The position numbers were made by a program, and so were the translations under genes. Positions 11,504 through 22,144 of a stretch of 64,000 nt of DNA are shown here, piece by piece; the first letter of the stretch is position 1, and every line of letters begins with the position of its first letter. This stretch comes from Meconema thalassinum (Eukaryota > Arthropoda > Insecta > Orthoptera > Tettigoniidae). Below the pieces are notes generated by a model. That model saw only the letters and a program-made list of their open reading frames with translations, searched no databases and was not told the DNA's origin. The stretch is from contig OX336389.2 of assembly GCA_946902985.2 (NCBI GenBank), positions 982,636,482-982,700,481 on the forward strand, read 5' to 3'.

Positions 11504-12220
11504 GTGGATGTGTTCGTAAACGATGATGATCTAGCCAAGTATATCAATAGAGTGTGTGCCGATACTGATTACATCGAGTCTGATGAAGATGTAGCAATAT
11601 CAGGGTCGTGTAGTAATGATGTTGGTGATTTTATTTCTGCTACAGAAGTGAGAGCAGCGATGACATTCCGCAGTTCCATAAATCTCATGGTATTGTCATT
11701 AGTGAAAGTGACAATTTTACTGATTTGGAGAGTGACGGTGACACAAATGAAGACAGTGTAGGCGGTAATGACAATGATGCCTGTGTACCTAATACAGGGT
11801 TTAGTAAAGTTCCAATTGATAGTGACCGTCGGTTCGAACCCATTTGACATGAGGTTGTACACGCACTTCGATGAGCGACGAACACTGAAATATTGGAAGA
11901 AGGTGGTATTTTGCATTTTTGCTCGATTGGTGATGAATGCCTATTTGATATACAAAGAAAATACTTCGAGTAAAGTTATGACACGGCTCAAGTCCATATA
12001 ATACGAATGGGTCCAGGAGAAAAACCTACAGACCAAAATGTTAGCTAAGCTTCATCCACCAAGGGAAGGGGAACTTTAGGGGAAATTTTGTGGTATATTA
12101 TTAAAAAGATGCATTGTGTGCAGCAAAATAGATGGAGGTCCAGTAAAAAGGTCACGAACTGCGTGTTCTAAGTGTATGAAAGGTCTTCATGGTTTCTGCC
12201 TAGGGTATCACAAGTGCTAA
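11504..12220 (+). pseudogene. piggyBac transposase remnant, catalytic core deleted
   Basis: The first part (from 11504) is an acidic segment rich in Asp/Glu/Ser, as at the N-terminus of piggyBac transposases. It continues in another frame as ESDNFTDLESDGDTNEDS around 11700-11760. From about 11900 a segment ending NAYLIYKEN matches the region near the C-terminal end of the transposase domain. The last part, ending in the TAA at 12218-12220, reads RCIVC...TACSKCMKGLHGFCLGYHKC, which is the Cys-rich zinc domain that binds the transposon end. The DDD catalytic core between these parts is absent, so the element cannot mobilise itself. Confidence 0.8.
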
Positions 12221-12472
12221 AAGTGAACCAGCATAAAATGTCAAATATGTACATTGCATGGTGTATTAAAATATTTTTTAAATTAGAAACTATAGTACCT
12301 AAGATTATGAAACTTTCCAGAGAGTAAACCAACAACATGTGACTGCAGACAATAACAACCGTTTGTGTGTAATTTTTATTTTGAATTGTGTTTCTTTCTC
12401 TCAATTTTGACTTTTCTCTTTTTATTTTCACAGTTATAAAACAAATATTTTTTTGTATGTTGTAGTGTTATT

Positions 12473-12490
12473 GATAGATAGATAGATAGA
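12473..12490. repeat. (GATA)n microsatellite
   Basis: About four and a half GATA units followed by a T run. Confidence 0.8.
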
Positions 12491-12554
12491 TTTTTATTAA
12501 TTCCATTTGATCAAATACATGCATTCAATACATTTTTGATGTAGGACACGTTAC

Positions 12555-12589
12555 TTCTAATAAGTAACATAGTATGTTACTTATTAGAA
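12555..12589. repeat. Perfect 35-bp palindrome
   Basis: Two 17-bp arms (12555-12571 and 12573-12589) are exact reverse complements with a single G between them. It lies in the 3' part of the piggyBac element. Confidence 0.9.
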
Positions 12590-12751
12590 TGGTAAAGCAA
12601 CTCATTTTCAATGATCAGGAAAAATTTTGATGGTATATCTTCAAAAATACAAAAGTTATAATGATTTTAGTACAACATTGCAATTTCTTGAAAAGAAGCC
12701 TGGTATTCTTCACACATACCACCTATAATCGACTGGTACTAAAAGGGTTAA

Positions 12752-14026
12752 ATATGAGTAGAGAATTTTTATCACTTCTATGAGAAGGATTTAAGTGATA
12801 GGAGACGGGAGATAAATTGCATAGATTAATGAATAGTTTTTGTAATGACGGAGATCTACGTCAGGGGTAAATTCATTTTATTTTTGGGGATATTTTTTTA
12901 AAATTTTATAACATTTTATCTTGTTATAAAACTCCTGTTACCTAGGGCACAGCAGTTGTATGCTGCGATTTATTTCATTATTTTATTTGAGCTTCTGAAA
13001 GCGTTTAAAAATAATTTTGATCGGTTTCTAGAAGAAAAAAACATGTATTTAATGTAACACAGTAATGACATTTAGTCATTTGATCTAATTGAATGTTAAT
13101 AATGCATATAATGAATGCTAGTGTTAGGAAACATGTATTTGTTAATGTCAATAAATATGACAGGCATGTTTTTACGATTCCCTGATCTTTTATAGAAATT
13201 TGGCATTGTCTTTGTAGTTAAATGGTAGTGGAATGTGCTGTAGGGTGGAAGTTCCCGAGGGACCTGATCCGCATCCTTACGCCCGAGATTTTCGTAGATT
13301 CTCATCTTTCCTGAGTAGATGGAGAACCCTACTGTTCTGTAGTTAGTTACTATAGCACATTCTGTTTGATAAAATCTTGTTCCTTATTCTGAGTGTTTTC
13401 GCCAAGTAGCACTGTGTTGTTTTTAGCCGGGACTTCAAGATGCTACAATCCATTATTTTTTCCATCCTTGGATTTTGGTGGATCATCCAGATATAAGGGT
13501 ACAGTACGGTATATTATAAACTTAGTATATAAAGTTATACATGAATTATTGTGGTGTTTGAAGCCATTTTTCTGTGTTGCCTTAGTAATTGAAATTTGAT
13601 GTTTTTCAGTCGGCCAGGAAAGGACCGACTGAAAAACATCAAATATCGATGAATCTTACCAAAAATGCAAACAAAAGCATTTGGAAGTGTAGGCTTCTGA
13701 GAGCTTGTGAAGCTGTGTGGCAACTACCTTTAGCACTATAAAGGCTGTCTGAGCCTACTCATGTCTAGTGTATTGTTCATCAGAGTAAGTTAACTTCATT
13801 CTTTAGTGATTAGTAAGATCATGCGTGCAATTTCTGTTGTTTTGATAATAATTTGATTCTATATAATGACTGTGGAAAATAGTTTAAGAAAATTGGGGTT
13901 AAACAAATTAAGGCTTATAACCTCAATGTTAATTCCACACACCAAAAAAAAAATATCCTGATTAAAAATTCAAATTGAGTTATATTGTATTTGTTGCTAT
14001 TCATAACTAGAAATTCCCTATTGCAG
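12752..14026. other. Intronic sequence upstream of POMT2 exon A
   Basis: AT-rich, with no domain I recognise. It contains the hairpin at 13594-13644 and a nearby segment (13625-13700) that resembles 39275-39310, so part of it is dispersed repeat. The last bases, CCTATTGCAG, are the acceptor site of the exon at 14027. Confidence 0.55.
13594..13644. repeat. Hairpin-forming inverted repeat
   Basis: Two perfect 20-bp arms (13594-13613 and 13625-13644) flank an 11-base loop. The motif GACCGNCTGAAAAACAT in it recurs near 39275, and CGACTGAAGAGTTACAA-type variants occur near 40050 (-) and 47950 (+). Confidence 0.85.
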
Positions 14027-14167
14027 AAGCTAGAAAGCAGTTTGCAACAGCTTGTGGCTGGCTGTTCTTGGGATGGGCTCTCCACTATCTGCCCTTCTGG
14101 GCAATGGGCAGAGTCCTGTACTTCCACCACTACTTCCCGGCCTTGCTCTTCAGCTCCATGCTTACAG
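14027..14167 (+). CDS. POMT2: POMT2 internal exon (exon A)
   Basis: This exon encodes the C-terminal membrane region of protein O-mannosyltransferase 2. In the ER the enzyme works with POMT1 to move mannose from dolichol-phosphate-mannose to Ser/Thr of proteins such as dystroglycan. Read with two leading bases completing a codon, it gives [19 protein letters not shown], then [18 protein letters not shown]. The latter is the highly conserved HHYFPA segment of the PMT C-terminal four-helix domain. The acceptor is TTGCAG at 14021-14026 and the donor is GTACTG from 14168. One base (G) carries over to the next exon. Upstream exons (catalytic PMT and MIR domains) are not in this window. Confidence 0.88.
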
Positions 14168-14820
14168 GTACTGCATACTGTTAAGGGTTGTCCAGTAAAC
14201 AAAGGAAAGGAAAGGGTCCAAACACCACAATGTAGTTCAAAGTTATGGAAGATTGTACACATAAAATTCACTTACCTTAAAGAAAATCTCTCTTCCAAAT
14301 TTACCATTTGGTGCTTAGATCCTTTCTGTATAATTGCATCCATTTATCTATGGCAACCTCTATTTATTATGTTAAAGATATATTAATAATCTGTTCTATA
14401 GTAGCTCATGTGACCATAGGCCCTTTTAAGCCTTTCACAACATGAACGTTATAGAGCAAGCCTTCTATCATACCGTAATGTAACCTCAAATACCTAAGAT
14501 AGGCATTTGTAAGTTTCTTTAATGTGCGTGATGTCACATACAAGATATTCCATTTATATAGGATGTTGTTTAAAACGCATCTTTTCACTGATAACACAAG
14601 TCAACACGAATTTTGAGTATGGGTTCTGTATGTCTGATTTTGATTTTCCATGCCTAACTAATGAAAGAGAAAATAGTTTTACCTAATAAAGTCTGCTTTT
14701 GGAGCTACCACAATGAAAGTTCAAATTTGAGGGAAATTCTCTATATTTATAAGTTCATAGGAAAACAAATGTTAATGTCTATATATTTACATCACGTTTA
14801 TTTACAAAACATAGTCAACA
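14168..14820. other. Start of 35-kb POMT2 intron, nothing recognised
   Basis: AT-rich intronic sequence directly after the donor site. I see no ORF, tRNA-like head or terminal repeat here. Confidence 0.55.
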
Positions 14821-15490
14821 TCTCTACTTAGTATAAAACAAAGTCCCCGATTCTTGGATGTTACGGGTAAACTCGAGAACCACTGGATGGATTTTGATGC
14901 GGTTTTCACCATTCTGTAAAGGATACCTCAAGGATGATTTCTGTCGAAAATAATTTATTTATGATCAAAGGAAGCCGAGCAGTAACGATTTCAGTGGAAA
15001 AGTCGAAAAAAAAAACTGGCATCCGAGCGCTTTGTAAGCTTATGCTGGGCAAACTGTTAAAAATATCTATATACTATGAGTGTAAGAATTGTTCAGCATG
15101 AAAAGTTCTATAAAAAGTCCGGGAGAGCATCTTCAATACATCGCCCACTATGTGTCTTTACGTCTTAATTTCTTCCAACCATGTCCATTCAACTACTGAG
15201 GCGACAGTTTACGAGCTAGCTAAGGGCGAGTCTATCATCCCTGTTACAGCCTAGCTAGCGGGCGAACCTATTGCCCAAGATACAGCCAGCTCCCACAAGT
15301 CCAACCCCTCGGCCACGTCGTGGGAGACGTGCAACGGCACAAAGTAGGGGATTGCCTGTACGGGCGAAGTACAGTGGGGACTTCGAGTGCCCCGGGACCG
15401 TTACGATAGCTGTGACGGTCCTACAGGAACCCTGAAAAGTGACGGCTAACGGGGCTCTGGTGAAGCTACGATAGGCCCAGCAAGCCAGTA

Positions 15491-16744
15491 GTGGATAAGA
15501 CTTTTGCTTTCAAGAAGGGAACAGGCCTCGGACAGGACGGATACAATGGACGACGGCCTAGCTGTGTTCACGGACTAAGATTTGGAACTTTAAACATAAG
15601 AACTCTGACGGGGAAGGTGGAGGAGATAGTGGATATGACGGAAAGAAGGAAGTTCGATTTATTGGGATTGGCAGAAACAAAGTGGAAAGGGGAAGGATGG
15701 AGAGAACTGAGAAAAGGCTATAGACTGTACTGGAGGGGGAATGCAGAGGGAAAGAGGAATGGAGTGGGAGTAGTAGTATGGGATGGTTTAAAAGAAGAAG
15801 TGAAGAGAATAAGTGATAGGCTGATGAAAGTGAAAGTAGCACTGAGGGGAGAGACCATGGAAATAGTGCAAGTGTATGCACCACAAGTAGCCTGCGCCTC
15901 TGAAGAGGAGGAGGAGTTTGAAGAAGAATTGCAGAAGCAGCTGGTAGGAAGGAATATGATTGTTATGGGGGATCTGAATGCCCATGTAGGAAGAGAAAGA
16001 CAAGGGTATGAGAGTGTGCTTGGACCAGAGGGTTGGGGCAGAAGAAATGAGGAAGGAAAGAGACTGTTGGACTTCTGCCAAAGGAACAGCCTGCTAGTTG
16101 GGAACTCCTGGTTCAAGAAAAGAGAGAGCCACACAATCACATGGTACAGTGATGACTTGACCAGGAAGTCTGTGGTCGACTATACACTGTATGAGAAAGA
16201 ACTAAATAAGAACATCACGGACATCAAGGTTATACCATCGGAGAACCTGGATAGCGACCATCGATTGCTGGTAATGAACCTGAGAGGGAGTAAGGAGAAG
16301 AAAGGGACTGAGAACCAGGAAATACGTATAAGGATATGGAAACTGAAAGAAGGGGATAGAAGGGTCGAGTACCTCAAAATGGTAAAGGAAGGAATTCCAA
16401 CAGATGAAGAAAGAGGGGTGGAAGAGGAATGGGCTAGATTTAAGAAGACACTAGTAGGTGCAGCAGAAGCAGTATGTGGGAGGACAAGTAGTAAGAAGAG
16501 GTGGAAGGAAACACCATGGTGGAATGAGAAGACAAAAGATATAGTAAGGGAAAAGAATAGAGCCTTTAGGAGGTGGTATCAAAATAGGACGGTAGAGACA
16601 AGGGAAGAGTACCAGGAAAGAAAGAAGGAGGCAAAGAGAGCAGTGGCGGTGGAGAGAAGAAAGTGGATGGAACAGTGGACAAAGATGATGAAGGAGGATA
16701 GTGAAGGTACAAAAAAAGGTCCTGTATGGCATGGTAAAAAATAA
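15491..16744 (+). CDS. RTE-B endonuclease part of ORF (truncated by frameshift)
   Basis: The frame stays open for 417 codons and covers an apurinic/apyrimidinic-type endonuclease that nicks target DNA. Visible motifs are FGTLNIRTLTG, LLGLAETKWKG (catalytic Glu), VQVYAPQ, MIVMGDLNAHVG, VVDYTLYEKE and LDSDHRLLV (catalytic Asp-His). The linker follows with VCGRTSSKKRWKETPWW. The frame is lost near 16712 in a run of eight A; the related copy at 45274 has one A fewer. I treat it as a dead copy. The first ATG is uncertain because the frame is open slightly upstream. Confidence 0.85.
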   Translation: MDKTFAFKKGTGLGQDGYNGRRPSCVHGLRFGTLNIRTLTGKVEEIVDMTERRKFDLLGLAETKWKGEGWRELRKGYRLYWRGNAEGKRNGVGVVVWDGLKEEVKRISDRLMKVKVALRGETMEIVQVYAPQVACASEEEEEFEEELQKQLVGRNMIVMGDLNAHVGRERQGYESVLGPEGWGRRNEEGKRLLDFCQRNSLLVGNSWFKKRESHTITWYSDDLTRKSVVDYTLYEKELNKNITDIKVIPSENLDSDHRLLVMNLRGSKEKKGTENQEIRIRIWKLKEGDRRVEYLKMVKEGIPTDEERGVEEEWARFKKTLVGAAEAVCGRTSSKKRWKETPWWNEKTKDIVREKNRAFRRWYQNRTVETREEYQERKKEAKRAVAVERRKWMEQWTKMMKEDSEGTKKGPVWHGKK

Positions 16745-18442
16745 GAGGCGGAAAGATCCTACGGATTATGTTAGAATGGTGAACAAAAGGGGACAAGAGA
16801 TAGAAAATAGGGAAGAACTGAAGAAAATGTGGAAATAATATTTTGAAGAACTTCTGAACCCAAATGGAAACCAGGGTGAGGAGGAAGAAATCGGGGAAGA
16901 GGAAGATGGACTGCAAACAGAAAAGGACTTAACATGGAAAGAAGTGGAAGATGCAGTGAGGAAGATGAAAGGAGGGAAGGCACCGGGTGTGGATGAGTTG
17001 AGTGTGGAGATGGTGAGAGCAGCAGGAGAGGTGGGGATAGAATGGTTGTAACGAGTGATGAAGACAGCATGGAAGGAAAGGAAGACGCCAGAGGACTGGA
17101 AAAAGGGAATAATTGTCCCGATCTTCAAGAAAGGTAGTAGAACAGAATGCAGAAACTATCGGGGAATAACACTGATGAGTAATTGTGCAAATATGTTTGA
17201 GAAAGTTTTGGAAAGGAGAATTAGGACAAGGATAGAAGGAGGGATGAGGGAAGAACAACATGGCTTCAGAGCAGGAAGGTCCACAGTGGATTTGATTTTT
17301 GCTGTAAGGCAGTTACAAGAACAGCACTATGAGTATGGAACAGATCTACTGATGGCCTTCCTGGACATTGAGAAAGCATATGACAGTGTATGCAGAAACA
17401 AAGTATGGAAGTCCCTGGAGGATAGAGGAGTAGAAAAATGGACTATAAGGAGGATAAAGGAGATGTACAAGGGAAGCGTGAGCTGTGTGAAAGTGGGAGG
17501 AGAGAGATCGGACTGGTTGGAACAGAGAAACGGCCTGAAACAAGGAAGTGCACTGTCACCGTTACTTTTCATTGTGGTGATGGATGACATAATGACCCGA
17601 GTGGCTCAAGTAAATGGGGAAGGAAAGATGAAAGCAATGGTGTTTGTTGATGATTTGGGGGAAACAAAGAGGAGGAGGTACAGGAACAGTTGGACGTGTG
17701 GGAAGGAATAATACAAGGATATGGGATAAAATTTAGCATAAATAAGAGTGAGATGGTGATCACAACAAGGAAGAAGGAAAGAACCACAACGGGAATAACA
17801 ATTGGTGGAGAACAGCTGAAGAAAGTGGAGAGTTTCAAGTATCTGGGAAGCCTGATACAAGATAATGGAAGAAACGATAGAGAAATAAATGAGCGGGGGA
17901 GACAGGCAGAAGCATTCCGGAGGAGTGTGAGAAGCATGTTACGGAGCAAGGATGTCCCTCAGAACAGCAAAAAGATTATATATTGGACGTACTATGTCCC
18001 TATCCTGACGTATGCCTCGGAGACCTGGGTTATGAAAGGAAGGGAGAAGAGCAAAATACAGGCCAGTGAGATGAGGTTCTTGAGAAGCAGTATTGGAGCT
18101 ACAAAGATGGACAGAATAAGAAATGAGAGGACCAGAGAATTAATGAAGGAGGAAGCATTACAGGATGGTATAGAGAAATCTTGACTTAGATGGTATGGAC
18201 ATGTAAAACTAATGGAGGAGGAGAGGATACCCAGGAGGATACATGAGACGAAGTGGGAAGGAAAGAGACGGAGAGGAAAACCGAGAGACAGGTGGCTGAA
18301 GGGGGTGGAAGAAAGCGTGAAGAAGAGAGGAGAAGACTGGACAAGGGTGGAGGCTGAGAGATGGTGGGAAGACAGAAGACATTGGAGAGGCTTGTGTTCC
18401 AAACAGACCCAGCCAGTGGCTGGAAACTGTGCAAGATGATGA
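16745..18442 (+). pseudogene. RTE-B reverse transcriptase, broken
   Basis: Pieces in several frames encode RT: IVPIFKKGSRTECRNYRGITL, QHGFRAGRSTVDLIFAVRQL, FLDIEKAYDSVCRNKVW, GLKQGSALSPLLFIVVMDDI and AMVFVDDL. The last is the active-site box, where FADD is replaced by FVDD. The C-terminal part has YYVPILTYASETWVMKGR, KIQASEMRFLRSS and RRGKPRDRW. Disruptions include a TAA near 17049, where the sister copy has TAC, a frameshift near 17650 with loss of a few codons after VDDL, and a stop at 18182-18184. Confidence 0.85.
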
Positions 18443-18725
18443 TGACAGCCAGCAGCAAACCGTTGAGTTGTGTTGAGTTAAGACTTCTGGGAAGGGTGGT
18501 TGTGTTTGGAGTTTCCCTGGAAGTGCAACTCGGGTTTTCTTCATTTCGCCTGTGAAACACAGCCATGTTAAGATTGGACTGATTGAGTTTCATTCACCTT
18601 GTCATTCCCTGGAAGTGTAACTCTCATTTCGCCTGTGAACTTTTCGTTCCGCAAAATTCTCAGTCAATTTAAGATTGGACGGAAGGGGGATTATATTATA
18701 TTAAATTATACTGATTGGCGTATAA

Positions 18726-19586
18726 TCTCTACTTCGTATAAAACTAAGTCCCCGATTCTTGGATGTCACAGGTAATCTCGAGTACTACTGAATGGTTTTT
18801 GATGCGGTTTTCACCTTTCTGTAAAGGATATCTCGAGGATGATTTCTGTAGAAAATAATTTATTTATGACCAAAGGAAGTCTGGCACTAACGATTTCAGT
18901 GAAAAGGTCGGAAAAAAAAAACTGGCGTCCGTGCGCCTTTTAAGCTTACGCTGGGCAAACCGTTAAAAATATCTATATGCTATGAGTGTAAGAATTGTTC
19001 AGCATGAAAAGTTCTACTAAAAAGCCTGGGAGAGCATATCTCTATCTTCAATACATCGCCTACTATAAGTGTTTTTACGTTTTCATTTCTTCCAACAATT
19101 TCCATTCGGTTACTGAGGCGACAGTTTACGAGCTAGCTAGGGGCGAGTCTATCACCCCAGTTACAGCTTAGCTAGCGGACGTGCTTATTGCCCCAGTTAC
19201 AGCCAGCAGCAAACTGTTGAGTCGTGTTGAGTTAAAAACTTTAGAGAAGAGTGGTTGTGTTTGGAGTTTCCCTGGAAGTTCAACTCGGCTTTTCTTCATT
19301 TCGCCTGTGAACTTTTCGTTCCGCAAAATTCACAGTCAAGTTAAGATTGGACGGAAGGGGGATTTGTGTTTCATGCACCTCACCATTCTTAAATTACGTC
19401 TGACAAGAATTTGTTGCACATGCATCTCCACGATAATATAATTAATAGTCCAGTCAGTGATTTTAACCCATCATGCCGCGACGTGAAACGGATATTTGTC
19501 CTTGTTCATTTACATTGGAGAAAAAAAGCACTTATCACGTAATGCATTCATAATTGTTCCCGGGCGAAGCCGGGTCGGGTTGCTAG
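18726..19586 (+). mobile_element. Helitron-like non-autonomous element, copy 2
   Basis: The 861-bp unit begins with TC after an A and ends with CTAG before a T, as in Helitrons, which insert between A and T without target duplication. A hairpin with arms CCCGG and CCGGG lies at 19559-19574, eight bases before the terminal CTAG. There is no Rep/helicase ORF. The 5' part is shared with copy 1 at 14821. Confidence 0.78.
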
Positions 19587-19609
19587 TTAATCTACAAATC
19601 AAAAAACAA

Positions 19610-20060
19610 AACAAACAAGCTTTAAAATTGAATATTTTGGTATTTCTTCTGTGTGGGTATGAACTTTCTCGTATCAGCCCCCAAATGTAATCACCCATCA
19701 TGTTCACATTATTTGTCCTTGATAACGTTGCTCAAAGTCCATCACGTCTTGGTGAAAACATTCCCCTTGCTCTTCTGAATATGCTCCCAAGTTATCTTTA
19801 AATTGGTCCAAGTGAGCATGTAACATGTGTATTTTAAGGGACATTCTGCAACCCATGATTTTTAAGTTCTCAAGCATAGCGGAAATAAGCTCTTTGTAAT
19901 GCTCAGCTTTCTTATTTCCAAAGAAGCCATGGATCACTACTTTAAGGCTGTACCATACTTGTTTTTCATGGGTGTTGAGTAATTGTGGAAATTCTTCACT
20001 GGCTATTAGTTTCTTTATTTGAGGACCGACAAAAATACCAGCTTTAATTTTTGCTTCTTA
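19610..20060 (-). pseudogene. Fragment of a repeat-associated arthropod protein of unknown function
   Basis: On the minus strand two overlapping frames encode KAGIFVGPQIKKLI, then FFGNKKAEHYKELI, MSLKIHMLHAHLDQF, NLGAYSEEQGE, FHQDVMDFEQRYQGQ and MMGDYIWGLIRE. I recognise this as a family that occurs in many copies in arthropod genomes (the signature is ENLGA-SDEQGERFHQD), but I do not know its function. A frameshift separates the last part (19620-19707) from the rest. It lacks a start and is a fragment, presumably of a mobile element. Confidence 0.65.
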
Positions 20061-20069
20061 CAATTTAGG

Positions 20070-20090
20070 AAATAAATAAATAAATAAATA
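20070..20090. repeat. (AAAT)n simple repeat
   Basis: Five AAAT units. They sit at the 3' end of the minus-strand LINE that follows and may be its tail. Confidence 0.7.
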
Positions 20091-20324
20091 TAGCCTTCTC
20101 AATCCCCTAAGGGCTCTGGCCTCCTGCGTGCAGGGACGTGCTCTGATCTAAACTAATTAGGCGAGCAAGTCCTAAAGAGTTGTATTTTTGTCTTCGCTCC
20201 ACTTAACTTCACTTCACTGTATTTCCTTATCTCGGGGCGCGAGTGTCTTGTCGTTGTATGGATCAGTTCTTTTATGTGCGTTTTGCTTCGTGTGACAGCT
20301 CGTTGTGCGTCGTATGGTTCCTCT

Positions 20325-22144
20325 CTACGGTGTTGCAAAAAGGAACCCTTTCTTGTCATCCGTGTGTGTTGTCTGCTGGCTTTTTGTTTTTGGAGAGCTG
20401 CTTCTCTTCTCCTTGTGTTGTATTTCCATGCATCTCCATTCTTGTCTGTTCCTTGCTATCCTCGTCCAGTGTTTGCCTATCTTCCTTACAATCGAGTCCT
20501 TACAGCGCGTTCTCTGTCTGCCCACGTTCCTGCTTCCTGTTCTGGGGTCCCATACTGAAAGTTTGTGCGTCCATCGATCGTGTTTCATTCTGACCACATA
20601 TCCTCCCCTCTTCCGTTTTAGCCTTTCGGCTGTTCTTCTTCTGATCTCCTCGTTTCGTACTCTGTCCCTCAAGGAGATTTTAAGGATCTTCCGTTCCATT
20701 TTGCGTTGACATATTTGGCTCTTTTGTCTCTGCTTCGCCGTTAGTGCCCAGTTTTGACGTCCGTATAGCAGTGCCGGTATTACACATTTTTCTAGTATCT
20801 CTGACTTAAGATTTAGCTTCTGGGATTTGTCCATCAATGTAAATTTCAACGACCAGGCCTTTTTCCACGCTTGTATTCGTCTTTTGATTTCCTTCTCCTG
20901 GGAGTTGTCAAATGACAGGTTTTGTCCAAGGTAGATGTATTCCTGAGTATATGCTATTGGTTTGCCGTTCATGGATTTGTACTTCTAGCGAGTTGGTCAT
21001 CAGTTTTGTTTTTAGGGGGTTCATAGATAGACCTACTTCTTCACTGACTGTGGCTAGGTCTGCTAGCATTAGTTCTAAGTCTTGTGCAGAGTTTACTATT
21101 AGTGCAATATAATCTGCAAACCGTAGGTGAGTCAACCTATCCCCGTTTATTTCAATGCCATATTTGCTGTCCCACTCTAATTTCCTAAATTGGTTCTCCA
21201 GCAGGCATGTGAACAGTTTCGGTGAGAGGGGAACGTTGTTTCACGCCACTCTCTAGAATGATGTTTGCGCCATCCCTCTCAGTTCTAACTTCACTTAGCA
21301 GTCTTTGTAGAGCTTTTCCAATAATCTTGCGTATCTGATTTACATACCTTGGTTCTTTAATGCCTCTAGTACACAGCTGTGCTGTACAGAATCGAACCCT
21401 TGTAGTCTACGAAGGCAATGTACAGTTCGAAGTTGAATTCCTGCGTTTTCTCCAAGAGCTGGTTCATTGCATGTATTCCTTGTGTTATATTTCCATGAGT
21501 CTCCATTCTTGTCTGTCCCTTTCTATCTTGCTTGTTCCACTGCCTGGTTTTCGTCAAGTTGTTTTGACACCTTTTAGTTGAAAAGTTTATAGAGGCATGC
21601 CATTAAACTGATTGGTCTATGGTTAATTAATGTCATCTTTGGCTCCCTTTTTGTGGATAAGAACAATAACCCTCAGTTTCCATTCTGATGGAATTTCTTC
21701 TGTTTCTAGTATGTTGTTGAATAGTCCCGTTATCACTTCTATGAGATCTTCACCACCCATTTTCGGGTATTCGTTAAAGATGGCATCCTCTCCTGGGCTT
21801 TTCTCGCTTTTTGCCTACTTTATTGCTGCCCTGACTTCACTGGTCATGATTGGGGGGATTTCCTCATCCTGTTTTACTTCTAGCCCCTTGCCGCTATGAC
21901 CTCTCATTTGGTGTGTACTTGAGTATAGTTCTCTGTAGAAGTCTGTGGCCTGTCTCGTTATTTCCTCTCTTGTTGCTTGTCTCTTGCCCGTTTTGTCCTT
22001 CACTCCCAGCATCCGTTGCTTGTCTGGTGTTAGTTCTTTTCTCATCTTTCTTATTGATTTTGACCCTTCTATGTATTTTCTTATTGTTTGTGTGTTGTGG
22101 TCTCTAATGTCTTTTCTGATTTCCCTTTTGGTGCGCTTATTCAC
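20325..22144 (-). pseudogene. LINE reverse transcriptase and C-terminal remnants
   Basis: Pieces include EIPPIMTSEVRAAIK (start of RT), THLRFADYIALIVNSAQDL (mutated active site), AYTQEYIYLGQNLSF, CVIPALLYGRQNWALTAKQ and KISLRDRVRNEEIR. These are typical of LINE RT and the region after it. At least three frame changes separate them, and parts around 21140-21800 are too decayed to read as one protein. Confidence 0.75.

Larger units (their letters stand above)
11216..12747 (+). mobile_element. piggyBac-like transposon, internally deleted
   Basis: The 1532-bp unit is flanked by TTAA at 11212-11215 and 12748-12751, the target of piggyBac transposons. The ends are imperfect inverted repeats: CTCTTAGAATACCA on the left and CCCTTTTAGTACCA on the right read inward, 10 of 14 matching. 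Inside are the N- and C-terminal parts of a piggyBac transposase with the catalytic middle missing. It also contains a 35-bp palindrome at 12555-12589 and a short GATA repeat at 12473-12490. Confidence 0.85.
15291..18444 (+). mobile_element. RTE-B LINE, full-length but decayed
   Basis: The 3154-bp insertion is flanked by the 9-bp duplication ACAGCCAGC at 15282-15290 and 18445-18453. It has a GC-rich 5' leader of about 200 bp, an endonuclease ORF, RT remnants and a short (GAT)n tail. Those features fit the RTE clade: one ORF and a simple-repeat 3' tail. It is a different family from the copies at 27 kb and 53 kb. A second, 5'-truncated copy lies at 44653-47000. Confidence 0.92.
14821..18690 (+). 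mobile_element. Helitron-like repeat, copy 1, split by RTE-B
   Basis: The sequence starting TCTCTACTTAGTATAAAAC at 14821 is preceded by A and matches the copy starting at 18726 over several hundred bases. It is interrupted by an RTE element at 15291-18444 and resumes at 18454. Its 3' end is lost at about 18690, so it lacks the hairpin and CTAG end seen in copy 2. Confidence 0.75.

Noticed and set aside
1..14026. An upstream POMT2 exon
   Set aside because: I looked for the conserved segment that precedes exon A (the LLGNP..WW region) and found no matching open frame with splice sites; it is probably upstream of the window.
15558..18593. Many Ser/Leu/Pro-rich minus-strand frames opposite RTE-B
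   Set aside because: Composition mirrors the Glu/Lys/Arg-rich plus-strand ORF; no domain is seen.
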